DNA of 64,000 bases from Streptomyces physcomitrii (GCF_012273655.1 NZ_JAAWWP010000019.1:1-64000), one strand, 5' to 3'; shown: positions 34,618 through 43,185, counted from the first letter of the stretch. Program-made: numbers and translations. The notes: a model not told the origin generated them from the letters alone.

Positions 34618-35664
34618 CTAGATGTTGTAGATGTCCGTCTTGTACCGCGCGAGGTTGGCCGGTTCGCGGAAGAAGGCGATGGTCTCGGCGAGTCCGCTCT
34701 CCAGGTCGTACGCGGGGCGCCAGCCGGTGGCCGCGCGCAGCCGCCCGGCGTCCGCGACCAGCCGCATGACCTCGGAGTTGGCGGGCCGGATGCGGGCGCA
34801 GTCCTCGCGTACGTCGAGGTCGGCGGACATCAGCTTGCCGATCAGGCGGACCAGGTCGCCGACCGAGATCTCGCCGCCGGTGCCCGCGTTGAAGGTGCGC
34901 CCGGCCACCTCGGCGGCCGGGGCGGTGCCGACCGCGAGGAAGGCCCGCGCGGTGTCCTTGACGAAGGTGAAGTCGCGGGTGGGGCGCAGGTCCCCGAGGG
35001 TGAGGGTGCGTTCGCCCGCGGCGATCTGCCCGATCACGGTGGGGATCACCGCGCGCATCGACTGCCGGGGGCCGAAGGTGTTGAACGGCCGCAGGGTCAC
35101 CACCGGGGTGCCGAAGCTCGCGTGGTAGCTGTCCGCGAGCCGGTCCGCGCCGGCCTTCGAAGCGGCGTACGGGGACTGGGTGTTGATCGGGTGGTCCTCG
35201 GTGATCGGCACGGTCAGCGCGGTGCCGTAGGTCTCGCTGGTGGAGGTGTGCACCAGCCGCGGGGTGCCGAGGCGGCGGACCGCTTCGAGGACGTTGAGGG
35301 TGCCGGTGATGTTGGTGTCCACATAGCTGTGCGGCGCCCGGTAGGAGTAGGGGATCGCGATGAGCGCGGCCAGGTGGTAGACGGCCTCGGCGCCCTCGAT
35401 CAGCGCGTGCACCGAGCCCGGGTCGCGGACGTCCCCGAGCTGGATGTCCACCTCCTCGCGCACCTCGGCGGGCAGGGTCTCCAGCCAGCCGTAGGAGGAG
35501 AAGGAGTTGTACTGGACCATGGCGCGCACCCGGTGTCCGGCGCGGACCAGGGCCTCGGTGAGATGGGAGCCGATGAAGCCCTCGGCGCCGGTGACGGCGA
35601 CGGTCGTGCCACCGTCGTCACCGGGGTCGGCGGGGACGGGGCGGTCGGCGGGAGTGCGGTTCAC
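34618..35664 (-). CDS. NDP-sugar 4,6-dehydratase-like extended SDR (LegB-like)
   Basis: A 348-residue protein. NAD loop TGAEGFIGSH (25-34), then YNSFSSYGWLETL (52-64), a feature of LegB-type UDP-N-acetylhexosamine 4,6-dehydratases. TSTSETYG carries Ser143-Glu144 at the dehydratase acid/base position, and the catalytic pair is Tyr166-x3-Lys170 (YAASK). RDFTFVKDTA and FNAGTGGEIS complete the family pattern. It would turn UDP-GlcNAc-type sugars into 4-keto-6-deoxy intermediates, which hints at a more elaborate sugar than plain GalNAc. A gap of 104 bases separates it from the nucleotidyltransferase. Confidence 0.82.
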   Translation of the reverse strand: MNRTPADRPVPADPGDDGGTTVAVTGAEGFIGSHLTEALVRAGHRVRAMVQYNSFSSYGWLETLPAEVREEVDIQLGDVRDPGSVHALIEGAEAVYHLAALIAIPYSYRAPHSYVDTNITGTLNVLEAVRRLGTPRLVHTSTSETYGTALTVPITEDHPINTQSPYAASKAGADRLADSYHASFGTPVVTLRPFNTFGPRQSMRAVIPTVIGQIAAGERTLTLGDLRPTRDFTFVKDTARAFLAVGTAPAAEVAGRTFNAGTGGEISVGDLVRLIGKLMSADLDVREDCARIRPANSEVMRLVADAGRLRAATGWRPAYDLESGLAETIAFFREPANLARYKTDIYNI

Positions 35665-35745
35665 GTTCGCCTCCTGGGCGGGGAGTCGGGCACGGGCAGC
35701 GGGTGTCCGGGCGGGTCGGGATCGCGATGCGGGTACGGGTGCGGG

Positions 35746-37119
35746 TCAGGCGTGGGCGGTGGGCCGGGCCGTGCGGGCCGCCGCGAGGGCGAGCAGTACG
35801 GTCCCGGCCGCGGTACAGCCGAGGAGCTGGGCCGGAGCCGGGTCGAGCAGGCCGAGGGCGGGCGGCAGGGCGGCGGTGAGGGCGGCCGCCGCGCAGCCGA
35901 GGGCGGCGGGCCAGGCGGTGCCGAAGGCCTGGAGGAGCAGGGCGGTGAAGAGCACCGCGGCCAGCGCGGCGAGCGGGGCCGGGGCGCTGCCCGTCAGGAG
36001 GCCCCCGGCGGCGACCGGAAGCAGATAGCAGCCGAGGCACAGGGCGAGGGCCCGGGCCGCGCGCAGGGCGAAGGCGGCCGGGGTGCGGCTGGCGCGCAGT
36101 GCCGAGACCGCGAGGCCCCGGAAGCGGAAGAGCAGCCATTCGGCCGGGCCCATGCTGAGGGTCAGCACCACCACGGAGAGCGGTTCCCGCCGTCCCGCCG
36201 TCAGGGCGAGGACCCCGGCCGCGACGCCGAACAGGCCGTAGGGCAGGGAGCGGTGCCAGGCGGGCGCGGGTCCGGACGGCCGTTCCTGGCCGCGCAGCGG
36301 GAGCAGGGCGCGCACCGCGGCCGCCGCCGTAAGGAGCACGGCCGCCAGGCAGAGCGAGGGCCCGGCCCAGGGCGGCAGCACCCCGAACGGCAGGGCCGCC
36401 GCGCCCGCCGCCAGCGGCAGCAGGGCGCAGGCGAGGACCCGTTCGCCGCCCAGCACGAGCAGGACCCCGGCCGCCGCCAGATAGAGCGACTGCCCGGCGA
36501 GGAAGGCGGCGCCCTCGGCGGAGGGGGCCGAGGCCGCCCCGGCGCCGGTGGCGAGCGCCGCCCCGGCCGGCGCCCCGAGGGCGAGGGTGCGCCGGGCGGC
36601 CGGGCGTCCGGTGGCCAGGCGCAGATGGGCGCGGTGGCTGAGCGCCTGGGACCAGGCCCAGGACAGCAGCGCCGCGAGGACCAGTCCGCGCAGGGTGCCG
36701 CGGTCCGCGAGCGGTCCGGGGGCGAGCAGATAGCCGAGACCGGGGAGCGCGAACAGCAGCCCGCGCAGGGCGCAGCGGAGGGTGTCGGGGCGCCAGGGGT
36801 CCGGCGCGGCCGGGGGCGCGGGGTGGCTGCGCGGCACCCGCCGGTACAGGTCCTCGGCGAGCTGGAACAGGTCCCGGTGCCCGTACTCGCGCCGGATCCG
36901 GCTCTCGGTCATGCCGAGCGACTCCAGGAGGGCGGCGACCTCGTACGGGTGCACGGCGGGGCCGGTCCGGTCGGCGAGTTCCGCGGCGAGCAGGTCCACC
37001 GGGTCGGCGCCGTCGGCGGCCGCCACCGCGGGGGCGCCGCGCCCGCCGGGCAGCCGCAGCACCGCGGCCACCGGCTCGGCCGTGCGTGCCGCCTCGGTCA
37101 GCGGCATCGGCCCGCTCAT
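35746..37119 (-). CDS. Polytopic membrane protein of the exopolysaccharide cluster (PelG-like exporter candidate)
   Basis: A 457-residue protein. About 130 soluble N-terminal residues contain a helical motif (VAALLESLGMTESRIRREYG, then HRDLFQLAEDLYRRVP). Some twelve hydrophobic helices follow, with a central TLSMGPAEWLLFRFRG loop. Helix number and length fit a MOP-type flippase such as PelG, but I see no signature that proves it. Its start overlaps the stop of the glycosyltransferase gene (ATGA, 37116-37119), the same order as pelF-pelG. I infer that it moves or helps polymerise the chain made by the glycosyltransferase. Confidence 0.55.
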   Translation of the reverse strand: MSGPMPLTEAARTAEPVAAVLRLPGGRGAPAVAAADGADPVDLLAAELADRTGPAVHPYEVAALLESLGMTESRIRREYGHRDLFQLAEDLYRRVPRSHPAPPAAPDPWRPDTLRCALRGLLFALPGLGYLLAPGPLADRGTLRGLVLAALLSWAWSQALSHRAHLRLATGRPAARRTLALGAPAGAALATGAGAASAPSAEGAAFLAGQSLYLAAAGVLLVLGGERVLACALLPLAAGAAALPFGVLPPWAGPSLCLAAVLLTAAAAVRALLPLRGQERPSGPAPAWHRSLPYGLFGVAAGVLALTAGRREPLSVVVLTLSMGPAEWLLFRFRGLAVSALRASRTPAAFALRAARALALCLGCYLLPVAAGGLLTGSAPAPLAALAAVLFTALLLQAFGTAWPAALGCAAAALTAALPPALGLLDPAPAQLLGCTAAGTVLLALAAARTARPTAHA

Positions 37120-38696
37120 CCGGCGGCCTCCCGGGAGGGCGCGGAGATCCGCAGGGGGGCGGCGGCGCGTGCCGCCCGCCGGGGTCCGGCCGCCGGGTGC
37201 CGCGCCTCGTCCGGTGCCGCGGCCAGGTGCAGGGCAGGCGTGAAGTCCTCGGCGCCGGAGGCGAGACGGCCGTAGATCTCGCGGAAGGTGTCGACCGTGC
37301 GGCGGAGGGTGAACTGCTCGATCACCCGCAGCCGGGCCGCCTCGCCGAGGGCCGCCCGGCGCCCGGGGTCCCGCAGCAGCACGAGGGCGGCGTCCGCCAT
37401 GGCCCGCGGGTCCCTCGGCGGCACCACGAGACCGGTCTCGCCCACGGCCTCCCGGACACCGCCGACATCGGTGGAGACGGTGGCCCGGCCGCAGGACATC
37501 GCCTCGATCAGGGTGAAGGGGAAGCCCTCGCTGATGCTGGAGAGCATGACCACGTTCCCGGCCGCGTAGGCGTCGGTGATGTCCTCCACCCGGCCCTCGA
37601 AGACCACCGCCTCGCCGTGGCCGAGCGAGTCGGCCAGCTGTGCGCAGCGCTCGCGGTAGGCCTCGCCGCCGCGCGGGGTGCCGCCGAAGAGCCGCAGCCG
37701 CGCCTCGGGGATCTCCTCGCGGACCAGGGCGAAGGCGCGTACCAGGGTCTCCAGGTCCTTGATCGGGTCCACCCGGCCCGCCCAGCTGAGGGTGGGCTGC
37801 GCGGGCTCGGGACCGGCGGGCGGGAAGTCCGCGGGATCGACGCCGTTGTAGACGGTACGGATGCGCTCGGGGGCCGCGCCGCCCTGCTCCTCCCAGAGCC
37901 GGTTGTAGCGGTTGCCCGGGGTGATCAGGCTCGCCCTGCGGTACGTCTCCTCGGCCAGCAGCCGGAAGAAGCCGAGCAGCAGCGCCTTGACCGGCCAGCC
38001 GCAGCCGCCGGTGCGGTAGCCGAGGTAGCGCTCGCGCAGATAGACGCCGTGCTCGGTCAACAGCAGCGGCACACCGTGCAGTTCGCGGGCGGCGAGCCCC
38101 GGCAGCGCCGCGAGCCCGCCGCTGACCGCGTGGCTCAGCCCGGTCTCGGGCGGGGCCGCGGCCAGCGGGCGCAGGGCGTGTTCGAGCAGCCCGGTGGCGG
38201 TCACCGCGTCGTGCAGGCTCGGGCGCGCCGCGGCCACGGCGAGGCCGGGGCTGTTCCACACCCGGGTCAGCACCCGCACCGCCTGCTCGCCGCGGAGCAG
38301 GGCGGTGAGCGCGCCCCGCCGTGCGTGCCGGGCGAGGCGGTAGAGGGCGGGCGCGAAGCCGTCCTCCGCCTCGGGGTCGACCAGCGCCCGCAGGAACTGC
38401 TCGTAGTCCGCGCGGAGTTGACGCCCGGCCCGGCCGCGCGGGGTCCGGCCCGCGGGCGGCGGGCCCCACAGGGGTATCTGCTGCGTGCCGCGCACCTGCG
38501 CGGGCAGCTCCCAGACGGGTTCCTCGCGGCCGGTGCCGGTCAGCGCGAGGACGTGGAACTCGGTCTCCGGCATGCCGCGGACGAGCTGGTCGCACCAGAC
38601 GCTCACCCCGCCGTGGCTGTGCGGGTAGGTGCCTTCGGTCAGCAGCGTGACCCGTGGCGCGCCGCCGGGGCGCGCGGGACTCGCGGGTGGACGCAT
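37116..38696 (-). CDS. GT4 glycosyltransferase, PelF-like (DUF3492)
   Basis: A 526-residue cytosolic GT-B enzyme. The N-terminal half has VTLLTEGTYPHSHGGVSVW (16-34) and TEHGVYLRERY (214-224), both hallmarks of PelF-type (DUF3492) glycosyltransferases. The C-terminal half has SWAGRVDPIKDL (304-315), FEGRVEDITDAYA and the retaining GT4 E-x7-E motif (Glu390, Glu398 in SEGFPFTLIE). PelF uses UDP-GalNAc/GlcNAc-type donors to build the Pel polymer. The ATG at 38696 was chosen because the PelF similarity starts there. Its stop overlaps the membrane-protein start. A MITE-like inverted repeat lies between it and the deacetylase gene. Confidence 0.85.
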   Translation of the reverse strand: MRPPASPARPGGAPRVTLLTEGTYPHSHGGVSVWCDQLVRGMPETEFHVLALTGTGREEPVWELPAQVRGTQQIPLWGPPPAGRTPRGRAGRQLRADYEQFLRALVDPEAEDGFAPALYRLARHARRGALTALLRGEQAVRVLTRVWNSPGLAVAAARPSLHDAVTATGLLEHALRPLAAAPPETGLSHAVSGGLAALPGLAARELHGVPLLLTEHGVYLRERYLGYRTGGCGWPVKALLLGFFRLLAEETYRRASLITPGNRYNRLWEEQGGAAPERIRTVYNGVDPADFPPAGPEPAQPTLSWAGRVDPIKDLETLVRAFALVREEIPEARLRLFGGTPRGGEAYRERCAQLADSLGHGEAVVFEGRVEDITDAYAAGNVVMLSSISEGFPFTLIEAMSCGRATVSTDVGGVREAVGETGLVVPPRDPRAMADAALVLLRDPGRRAALGEAARLRVIEQFTLRRTVDTFREIYGRLASGAEDFTPALHLAAAPDEARHPAAGPRRAARAAAPLRISAPSREAAG

Positions 38697-39022
38697 CGAG
38701 CCGCTCCAGTGGTGGTCCGTGCACGGGACGGGCGCCCGCCCGCCGCGCCGGGGCACGGCGGCGGGGCGGCGGGGCCGGTCCCGGTGAGGGTGGGTGACGG
38801 GGTGCAGCGGTGCGGGCCTGGGGTCTGTCGTCACACTCCCCTCGTCGCCCGGAGGGCGGCGTCGCGGCGTCTGGTGCCTGCTCGCCGGCGGTGCCCCCTG
38901 CTCGAAGAGCTCGGGGGAGTGCCGGGTGCAGGGCCTCGTACCGGACGTACTCGGCCTTGCGCCCGGTGCGGCGAGAGTGCGTGCCAGGCGTCGTGGCGCA
39001 GAGGGGAGTGTGAGGACGGGCC
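38697..39022. other. Intergenic gap within the exopolysaccharide cluster
   Basis: A 326-base gap between the deacetylase stop and the glycosyltransferase start, most of it occupied by an imperfect inverted repeat (38831-39013). I see no gene in it. It may separate the cluster into two transcripts or act as a processing element. Confidence 0.5.
38831..39013. mobile_element. MITE-like inverted-repeat element
   Basis: A 183-bp segment bounded by perfect 13-bp terminal inverted repeats (tcacactcccctc, and gaggggagtgtga at 39001-39013). Similarity between the arms goes on imperfectly inward (cgtctggtgcct against cgcctggcacgc) and by a few bases outward. An inner hairpin lies near 38893-38920 (ccccctgctcgaagagctcggggg region). 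There is no transposase and no clear target duplication. It looks like a non-autonomous repeat of the kind spread in Streptomyces intergenic DNA. Confidence 0.55.
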
Positions 39023-41182
39023 CTAGCGGCCCCGGGACGGCGGCGCCTGCCGGGCGGGGCCGGGAGCCGCCTGCTTCCTTACGCCCTGCGGTACGGGCAA
39101 CTTCCGTACTTCGGCGGGCAGTTGGGCGCGGCTCGCGGTGGCCGCCGGGGCGAGGGGCGCGTCCGGGACGTTCAGCGAGACCTGCCCCTGGAGCAGGGCG
39201 GGGGAGACCCAGCCGCTGAGTCGCCCGGCGTAGGCGGAGCCGAAGGGGGTGCTGCCGAGGAGGAGGTACTGCCGGGTGCCCGCGGGCATGGTGGCGAGGG
39301 TCTCCACGCCCGCCGGGGTCTGCACGGTGACGGTCTCGCCGACGCGGTAGGCGGTGACCTTGTTCGCCCGTACCGCGTCCTGGAAGGCGGCGCGCTTGCG
39401 CAGTTCCTCGCCGGTGTCGGACATCCGCGGGTTCACCAGCGGGGTGTTCGCGGCGAAGAGCGAGGCGTAGGAGGAGAGGACCTTCTCCAGGACCGGGTAG
39501 GCGATCCGGTCCTCGGCCAGGTTGGACTGGTGGATGAAGTGCGGGCGCACATCGCCGGAGAGGACATGGCCGAGGGCGAGCGCCGACTCCAGCGGCACGA
39601 TCCGGTCCTGGTAGCCGGTCGCGGTGTCCAGCGGGGCGTCCAGGCAGGTGGTCACCGGGGAGGTCTCGCACAGTCCGCTGCCGCCGTCGGCGCGGCGGGT
39701 GTAGATCCAGTTGTACTCGTCGACCTGCTCCTCGGCGCGGCCCACGTTGTAGAAGATGTTCATCGGGTAGCGCGGCACGGTACGGGCGGATCCCGCCGAA
39801 CGCTGCGCGGGCTCACGGGAGTTGTCGGAGCCGAGCCAGCCGATGCCGTTCTCGGCCAGCGCGGGCGCGAGGTTCGGGTTGTCCGCGGGCTGCTGCGGCA
39901 GCACCTTCAGGCCCGAGTGCTCGCCGGTGACCAACTCCTTCTCGTTCAGCGGGAGTTTGGCCTTCTGGCCCCAGCGGCGGTTCTCCGAGATCTGCTGCGA
40001 GATCTCGCTGCGGGGGACGTAGCGCACGGCGCCCGAGGCGTCGGTCGCGCACTTCCACGGCACCGCCGAGACGTCCTGGACGCAGCCCAGGAAGGGGTGT
40101 TCGTAGGTGTGGTTGACCCAGCGGTAGTCCGCGCGGTCGGCGAGCAGCCGGTCGGCCAGCGGGTCGCCGCCCTCCTGCTCGCGGTACTGGTCGCTGCCCG
40201 CCCCGTTGTAGACCAGGTCCAGGGTCAGCCCGTGCTCGCGCGACCAGCTGCGGGCGTGGGCGGCGTCCTCGGCGGTCATCCGGATCGGGTCGGGTTCCCC
40301 GCCGCCGTCCGCGCAGTCGATGTCCCCGGGCGTGCAGTTGAGCGTGCTGTCCCAGCGGTCGTCCGCGGCGAAGACGTCGTCGACGTGCACCGTGAAGTGG
40401 TGGCGCGAGGCCCCGAGGTGGATCCCCTGGGTCATCCAGTCCACGATGCCCCGGGCCAGCAGCCGGAACTGCTGCTGGTACTGGTTGTAGGCGAAGGTGA
40501 CCACGAGTTCGCGCCGCCCGTCGTGCCGGTACTCGCCGACCAGCGAGCCCCGCCCGCCCCCGGCCAGCGGCGCGTCCACGTACGGGGTGAAGTCGGCGCC
40601 CGGCGCGGGTGCCGCGAGGAAGCCGTAACTCTCGCTCACCGAGGGAGAGCTGTCCTCGAAGGGCACCGCGCCGCGCAGATAGCCGAAGGGGCCGGAGCGC
40701 CCCGCCTCGGTGACCGCGGCCCGCACCCCGTCCAGCGAGCGGCTGTCCCCGGGCTCCGGATAGCCGAGGCCCGCCTCGGGGTTGGCCCAGGTGTAGGCGT
40801 CCACCTGCGGGATCCCGTAGCGCTGCTCGTAGGCGGCGAGGGCGGCGAGTTCGGGCGACCCCGAGCCGAAGGGGTTGGCGTCCGGCAGCACCACGGCCTG
40901 GAACTTCGCCCGCGGACGTCCCCCTACGGAGTCCGCGAGGAAGGCGGCGGTGAGCACCGGACGCCCGGCACTGTTCAGGTCCACCCGGGTGTACGGGGTT
41001 CCCTGGGCGTCGAGTTCGGCCCGTACCGCCTCGACGGCGGGGCCGCCGTCCGAGACGAGCAGGACCCGCAGGTCGACCCGCGGTTGCGGCTGCGCGGGCG
41101 CCGCGGATGCCCCGGCCGGTGCCGTGAGCGTGAGGAGCAGGGAGCCTGCGGCCAGCGCCGCCGCTCGCGCGGTGTTCTTCAT
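39023..41182 (-). CDS. Secreted CE18/Agd3-like polysaccharide deacetylase
   Basis: A 719-residue exported protein. Signal peptide 1-28 (AAALAAGSLLLTLTAPAGASA). Residues 35-250 form an alpha/beta N-terminal region (LRVLLVSDGGPAVEAV, AVVLPDANPFG), and the deacetylase domain follows with HVDDVF (266-271), the metal motif HTYEH (358-362) and HFIHQSN (548-554). These match the D, H-x3-H scheme of the exopolysaccharide deacetylases Agd3 (CE18) and the PelA deacetylase domain. It would N-deacetylate an alpha-1,4-linked GalNAc-type polymer outside the cell, making it cationic and adhesive. It is the first gene of the leftward cluster, with a 500-base leader region. Confidence 0.7.
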   Translation of the reverse strand: MKNTARAAALAAGSLLLTLTAPAGASAAPAQPQPRVDLRVLLVSDGGPAVEAVRAELDAQGTPYTRVDLNSAGRPVLTAAFLADSVGGRPRAKFQAVVLPDANPFGSGSPELAALAAYEQRYGIPQVDAYTWANPEAGLGYPEPGDSRSLDGVRAAVTEAGRSGPFGYLRGAVPFEDSSPSVSESYGFLAAPAPGADFTPYVDAPLAGGGRGSLVGEYRHDGRRELVVTFAYNQYQQQFRLLARGIVDWMTQGIHLGASRHHFTVHVDDVFAADDRWDSTLNCTPGDIDCADGGGEPDPIRMTAEDAAHARSWSREHGLTLDLVYNGAGSDQYREQEGGDPLADRLLADRADYRWVNHTYEHPFLGCVQDVSAVPWKCATDASGAVRYVPRSEISQQISENRRWGQKAKLPLNEKELVTGEHSGLKVLPQQPADNPNLAPALAENGIGWLGSDNSREPAQRSAGSARTVPRYPMNIFYNVGRAEEQVDEYNWIYTRRADGGSGLCETSPVTTCLDAPLDTATGYQDRIVPLESALALGHVLSGDVRPHFIHQSNLAEDRIAYPVLEKVLSSYASLFAANTPLVNPRMSDTGEELRKRAAFQDAVRANKVTAYRVGETVTVQTPAGVETLATMPAGTRQYLLLGSTPFGSAYAGRLSGWVSPALLQGQVSLNVPDAPLAPAATASRAQLPAEVRKLPVPQGVRKQAAPGPARQAPPSRGR

Positions 41183-41681
41183 CCGGTGTTCGTTTCCCTT
41201 CGTCGGGCCATGCCGGGGCATGGCCCGTCCCCCCCCCAGCGGTCCGGAGCACGCGGTGCGTGTCCGGCTCGCTCTGCCGCGTCACATAGTGCGGCTCGGG
41301 TGTGCAGGGTGCGAGGATTCTGTGAACGTTGACCGAAAAAAGGCGTCAAGGTCATCCCGGTCCACTTCGGGCAGCGGACGGGCTCCTCGGGGAGGGGCGC
41401 CCGGCACCCCGGCCGCGTTTGCGCAGCTCTGCTGATCAACTGTCAACAGTGCCTGGGGGAGGGCGAGTTGGGGAAGCGCTTGCACCGGATCCGCGCCGGT
41501 GCCGCTGACCTGGACCATTGGTCAACCGGAACCGGACAGCGCCGATCACCGCCTGCCCGGCGCCGACACCGGTGCCGCGCGCGGGGCGCACCGCTGAACG
41601 CGCCCCTTCGCGCCCGCGGACACCTGTGCGACCGCGCCCCTCGTACGCGCCGCGCGCCCCGCTGCCGGGAGAACCGGAAGC
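41183..41681 (-). promoter_or_regulatory. Leader and promoter region of the exopolysaccharide cluster
   Basis: About 500 bases without a gene. On the minus strand, TTGACG and a run of six T lie near 41340-41360. TTGACA lies near 41445 inside the dyad ACTGT-ca-ACAGT (41439-41450). A 7-bp GGGGCGC/GCGCCCC hairpin (41583-41606) may end the upstream FAD oxidoreductase transcript. It is AT-richer than its surroundings, as expected for a regulated promoter. I cannot fix the start site. Confidence 0.4.
41439..41450. promoter_or_regulatory. Dyad overlapping a TTGACA-like -35
   Basis: ACTGT-CA-ACAGT, a 5-bp inverted repeat with a 2-base spacer. On the minus strand it includes the consensus-like TTGACA. 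It is 257 bases upstream of the deacetylase start and could be an operator for the cluster. Confidence 0.35.
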
Positions 41682-43058
41682 TCAGTACCCCGCCTCCCGG
41701 ACCGCCTGCGCGGCCTTGCGCGCGGCCACCAGGACGGGGTCCCACACCGGCGAGAACGGCGGGGCGTAGCCGAGGTCCAGGGCGGTCATCTGCTCCACCG
41801 TCATCCGGGCGGTCAGGGCCACGGCCGCGATGTCCACCCGCTTGGCGGCGCCCTCGCGGCCCACGATCTGCACCCCGAGCAGCCGTCCGGTGCGGCGCTC
41901 GGCGAGCATCTTCACCGTCATCCGCCCGGCGTCCGGGTAGTAGCCCGCCCGGCTGGTCGACTCGATGGTCACCGCGTGGAACTCCAGGCCCACCGCGCGG
42001 GCGTCCTTCTCCCGCAGACCGGTCCGCGCGATCTCCAGATCGCAGACCTTGCTCACCGCCGTGCCGACCACACCGGGGAAGGTCGCGTAGCCGCCGCCCG
42101 CGTTGGTGCCGATCACCTGGCCGTGCTTGTTGGCGTGGGTGCCGAGCGCGATGTGCCGCTCCTGACCGGAGACCAGGTCGAGCACCTCCACGCAGTCGCC
42201 CCCGGCCCAGATGTTCTCGTGCCCGCGCACCCGCATCGCGAGGTCGGTGAGCAGCCCGCCGTACGCGCCGAGCGGCAGACCGGCGGCCGCGGCGAGCGAG
42301 GTCTCCGGCCGCACCCCGGTGCCGAGGACCACCACCTCGGCCGGGTGGCGCCCCTCGGCGGTGGTCACCGCGCGGGCCCGGCCGTCCTCGCCGGTCTCGA
42401 TCCCGGTGACCTCGGTCCCGTTGACCATCTCGATGCCGAGTCCGCACATCGCCTCGTGCACCTGGCGCCCCATGTCCGGATCGAGGGTGGCCATCGGCTG
42501 CGCCGAGCGGTTGAGCACGGTCACCGCGTAGCCGCGCTGGATCAGCGCCTCGGCCATCTCGACCCCGATGTACCCGGCGCCGATGACGACGGCCCGCCGG
42601 GGCCCCTCCGGCGCGAGCGAGTCGAGCAGCGCCTGCCCGTCGTCCAGGGTCTGCACCCCGTGCACCCCGGGGGCGTCGATCCCCGGCACCGGCGGGCGCA
42701 GCGGCCGCGCCCCGGTGGCGATCACCAGCTTGTCGTACGAGGTCCACTCCTCGGTGCCCGACTCCAGGTCCCGGGCGCGCACCCGGCCGCGGCCGGTGTC
42801 GATCCCGGTGACCTCGGTGCGCATCCGCAGCCCGATCTCCCGCTCCCGGTGCTGCGCGGGCGAGCGGGCGATCAGCGCGTCCCGCTCCTGGACCACCCCG
42901 CCCACCCAGTACGGGATCCCGCAGGCCGAGTAGGAGGTGAAGTGGCCGCGCTCGAAGGCGAGGATCTCCAGCTCCGCCGGGCTCCGCAGCCGCCGGGCCT
43001 GCGAGGCGGCCGACATGCCCGCCGCGTCCCCGCCGATGATGACCAGCCGCTCGCGCAT
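41682..43058 (-). CDS. FAD/NAD(P)-dependent disulfide reductase (CoA-disulfide reductase / NADH oxidase family)
   Basis: A 458-residue flavoprotein. FAD motif VIIGGDAAGMSAA (7-19), the single redox Cys46 in SYSACGIPYWVGG, NAD motif VVIGAGYIGVEMAEAL, and NIWAGGDC for FAD. A dimerisation domain with RMTVEQM and YAPPFSPVWDPV ends the protein. The single active cysteine (rather than CxxxxC) fits CoA-disulfide reductases and related NADH oxidases, which keep thiols reduced or remove peroxides. It reads leftward from the hemY side and may have its own transcript. Confidence 0.87.
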   Translation of the reverse strand: MRERLVIIGGDAAGMSAASQARRLRSPAELEILAFERGHFTSYSACGIPYWVGGVVQERDALIARSPAQHREREIGLRMRTEVTGIDTGRGRVRARDLESGTEEWTSYDKLVIATGARPLRPPVPGIDAPGVHGVQTLDDGQALLDSLAPEGPRRAVVIGAGYIGVEMAEALIQRGYAVTVLNRSAQPMATLDPDMGRQVHEAMCGLGIEMVNGTEVTGIETGEDGRARAVTTAEGRHPAEVVVLGTGVRPETSLAAAAGLPLGAYGGLLTDLAMRVRGHENIWAGGDCVEVLDLVSGQERHIALGTHANKHGQVIGTNAGGGYATFPGVVGTAVSKVCDLEIARTGLREKDARAVGLEFHAVTIESTSRAGYYPDAGRMTVKMLAERRTGRLLGVQIVGREGAAKRVDIAAVALTARMTVEQMTALDLGYAPPFSPVWDPVLVAARKAAQAVREAGY

Positions 43059-43185
43059 CGCACACTCCCCGGGTCCGGGTCCACCGCCCCGTGCCCGGGG
43101 CCCGACTGGTGATCACCGTAGCGGGGGCGCCCCCGGCGCCCGGCCTCCGCTCCGTACGGCGCCGGGTGTTTGAGAGAGTGGCCCC

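Noticed and set aside
38794..39219. Plus-strand frame across the inverted repeat
   Set aside because: Runs through the MITE-like element and into the antisense of the deacetylase gene; no domain or ribosome site.
41583..41606. Hairpin GGGGCGC/GCGCCCC as a firm terminator of the FAD oxidoreductase gene
   Set aside because: Only 7 bp with a 10-base loop in very GC-rich DNA; mentioned only as a possibility in the leader region.
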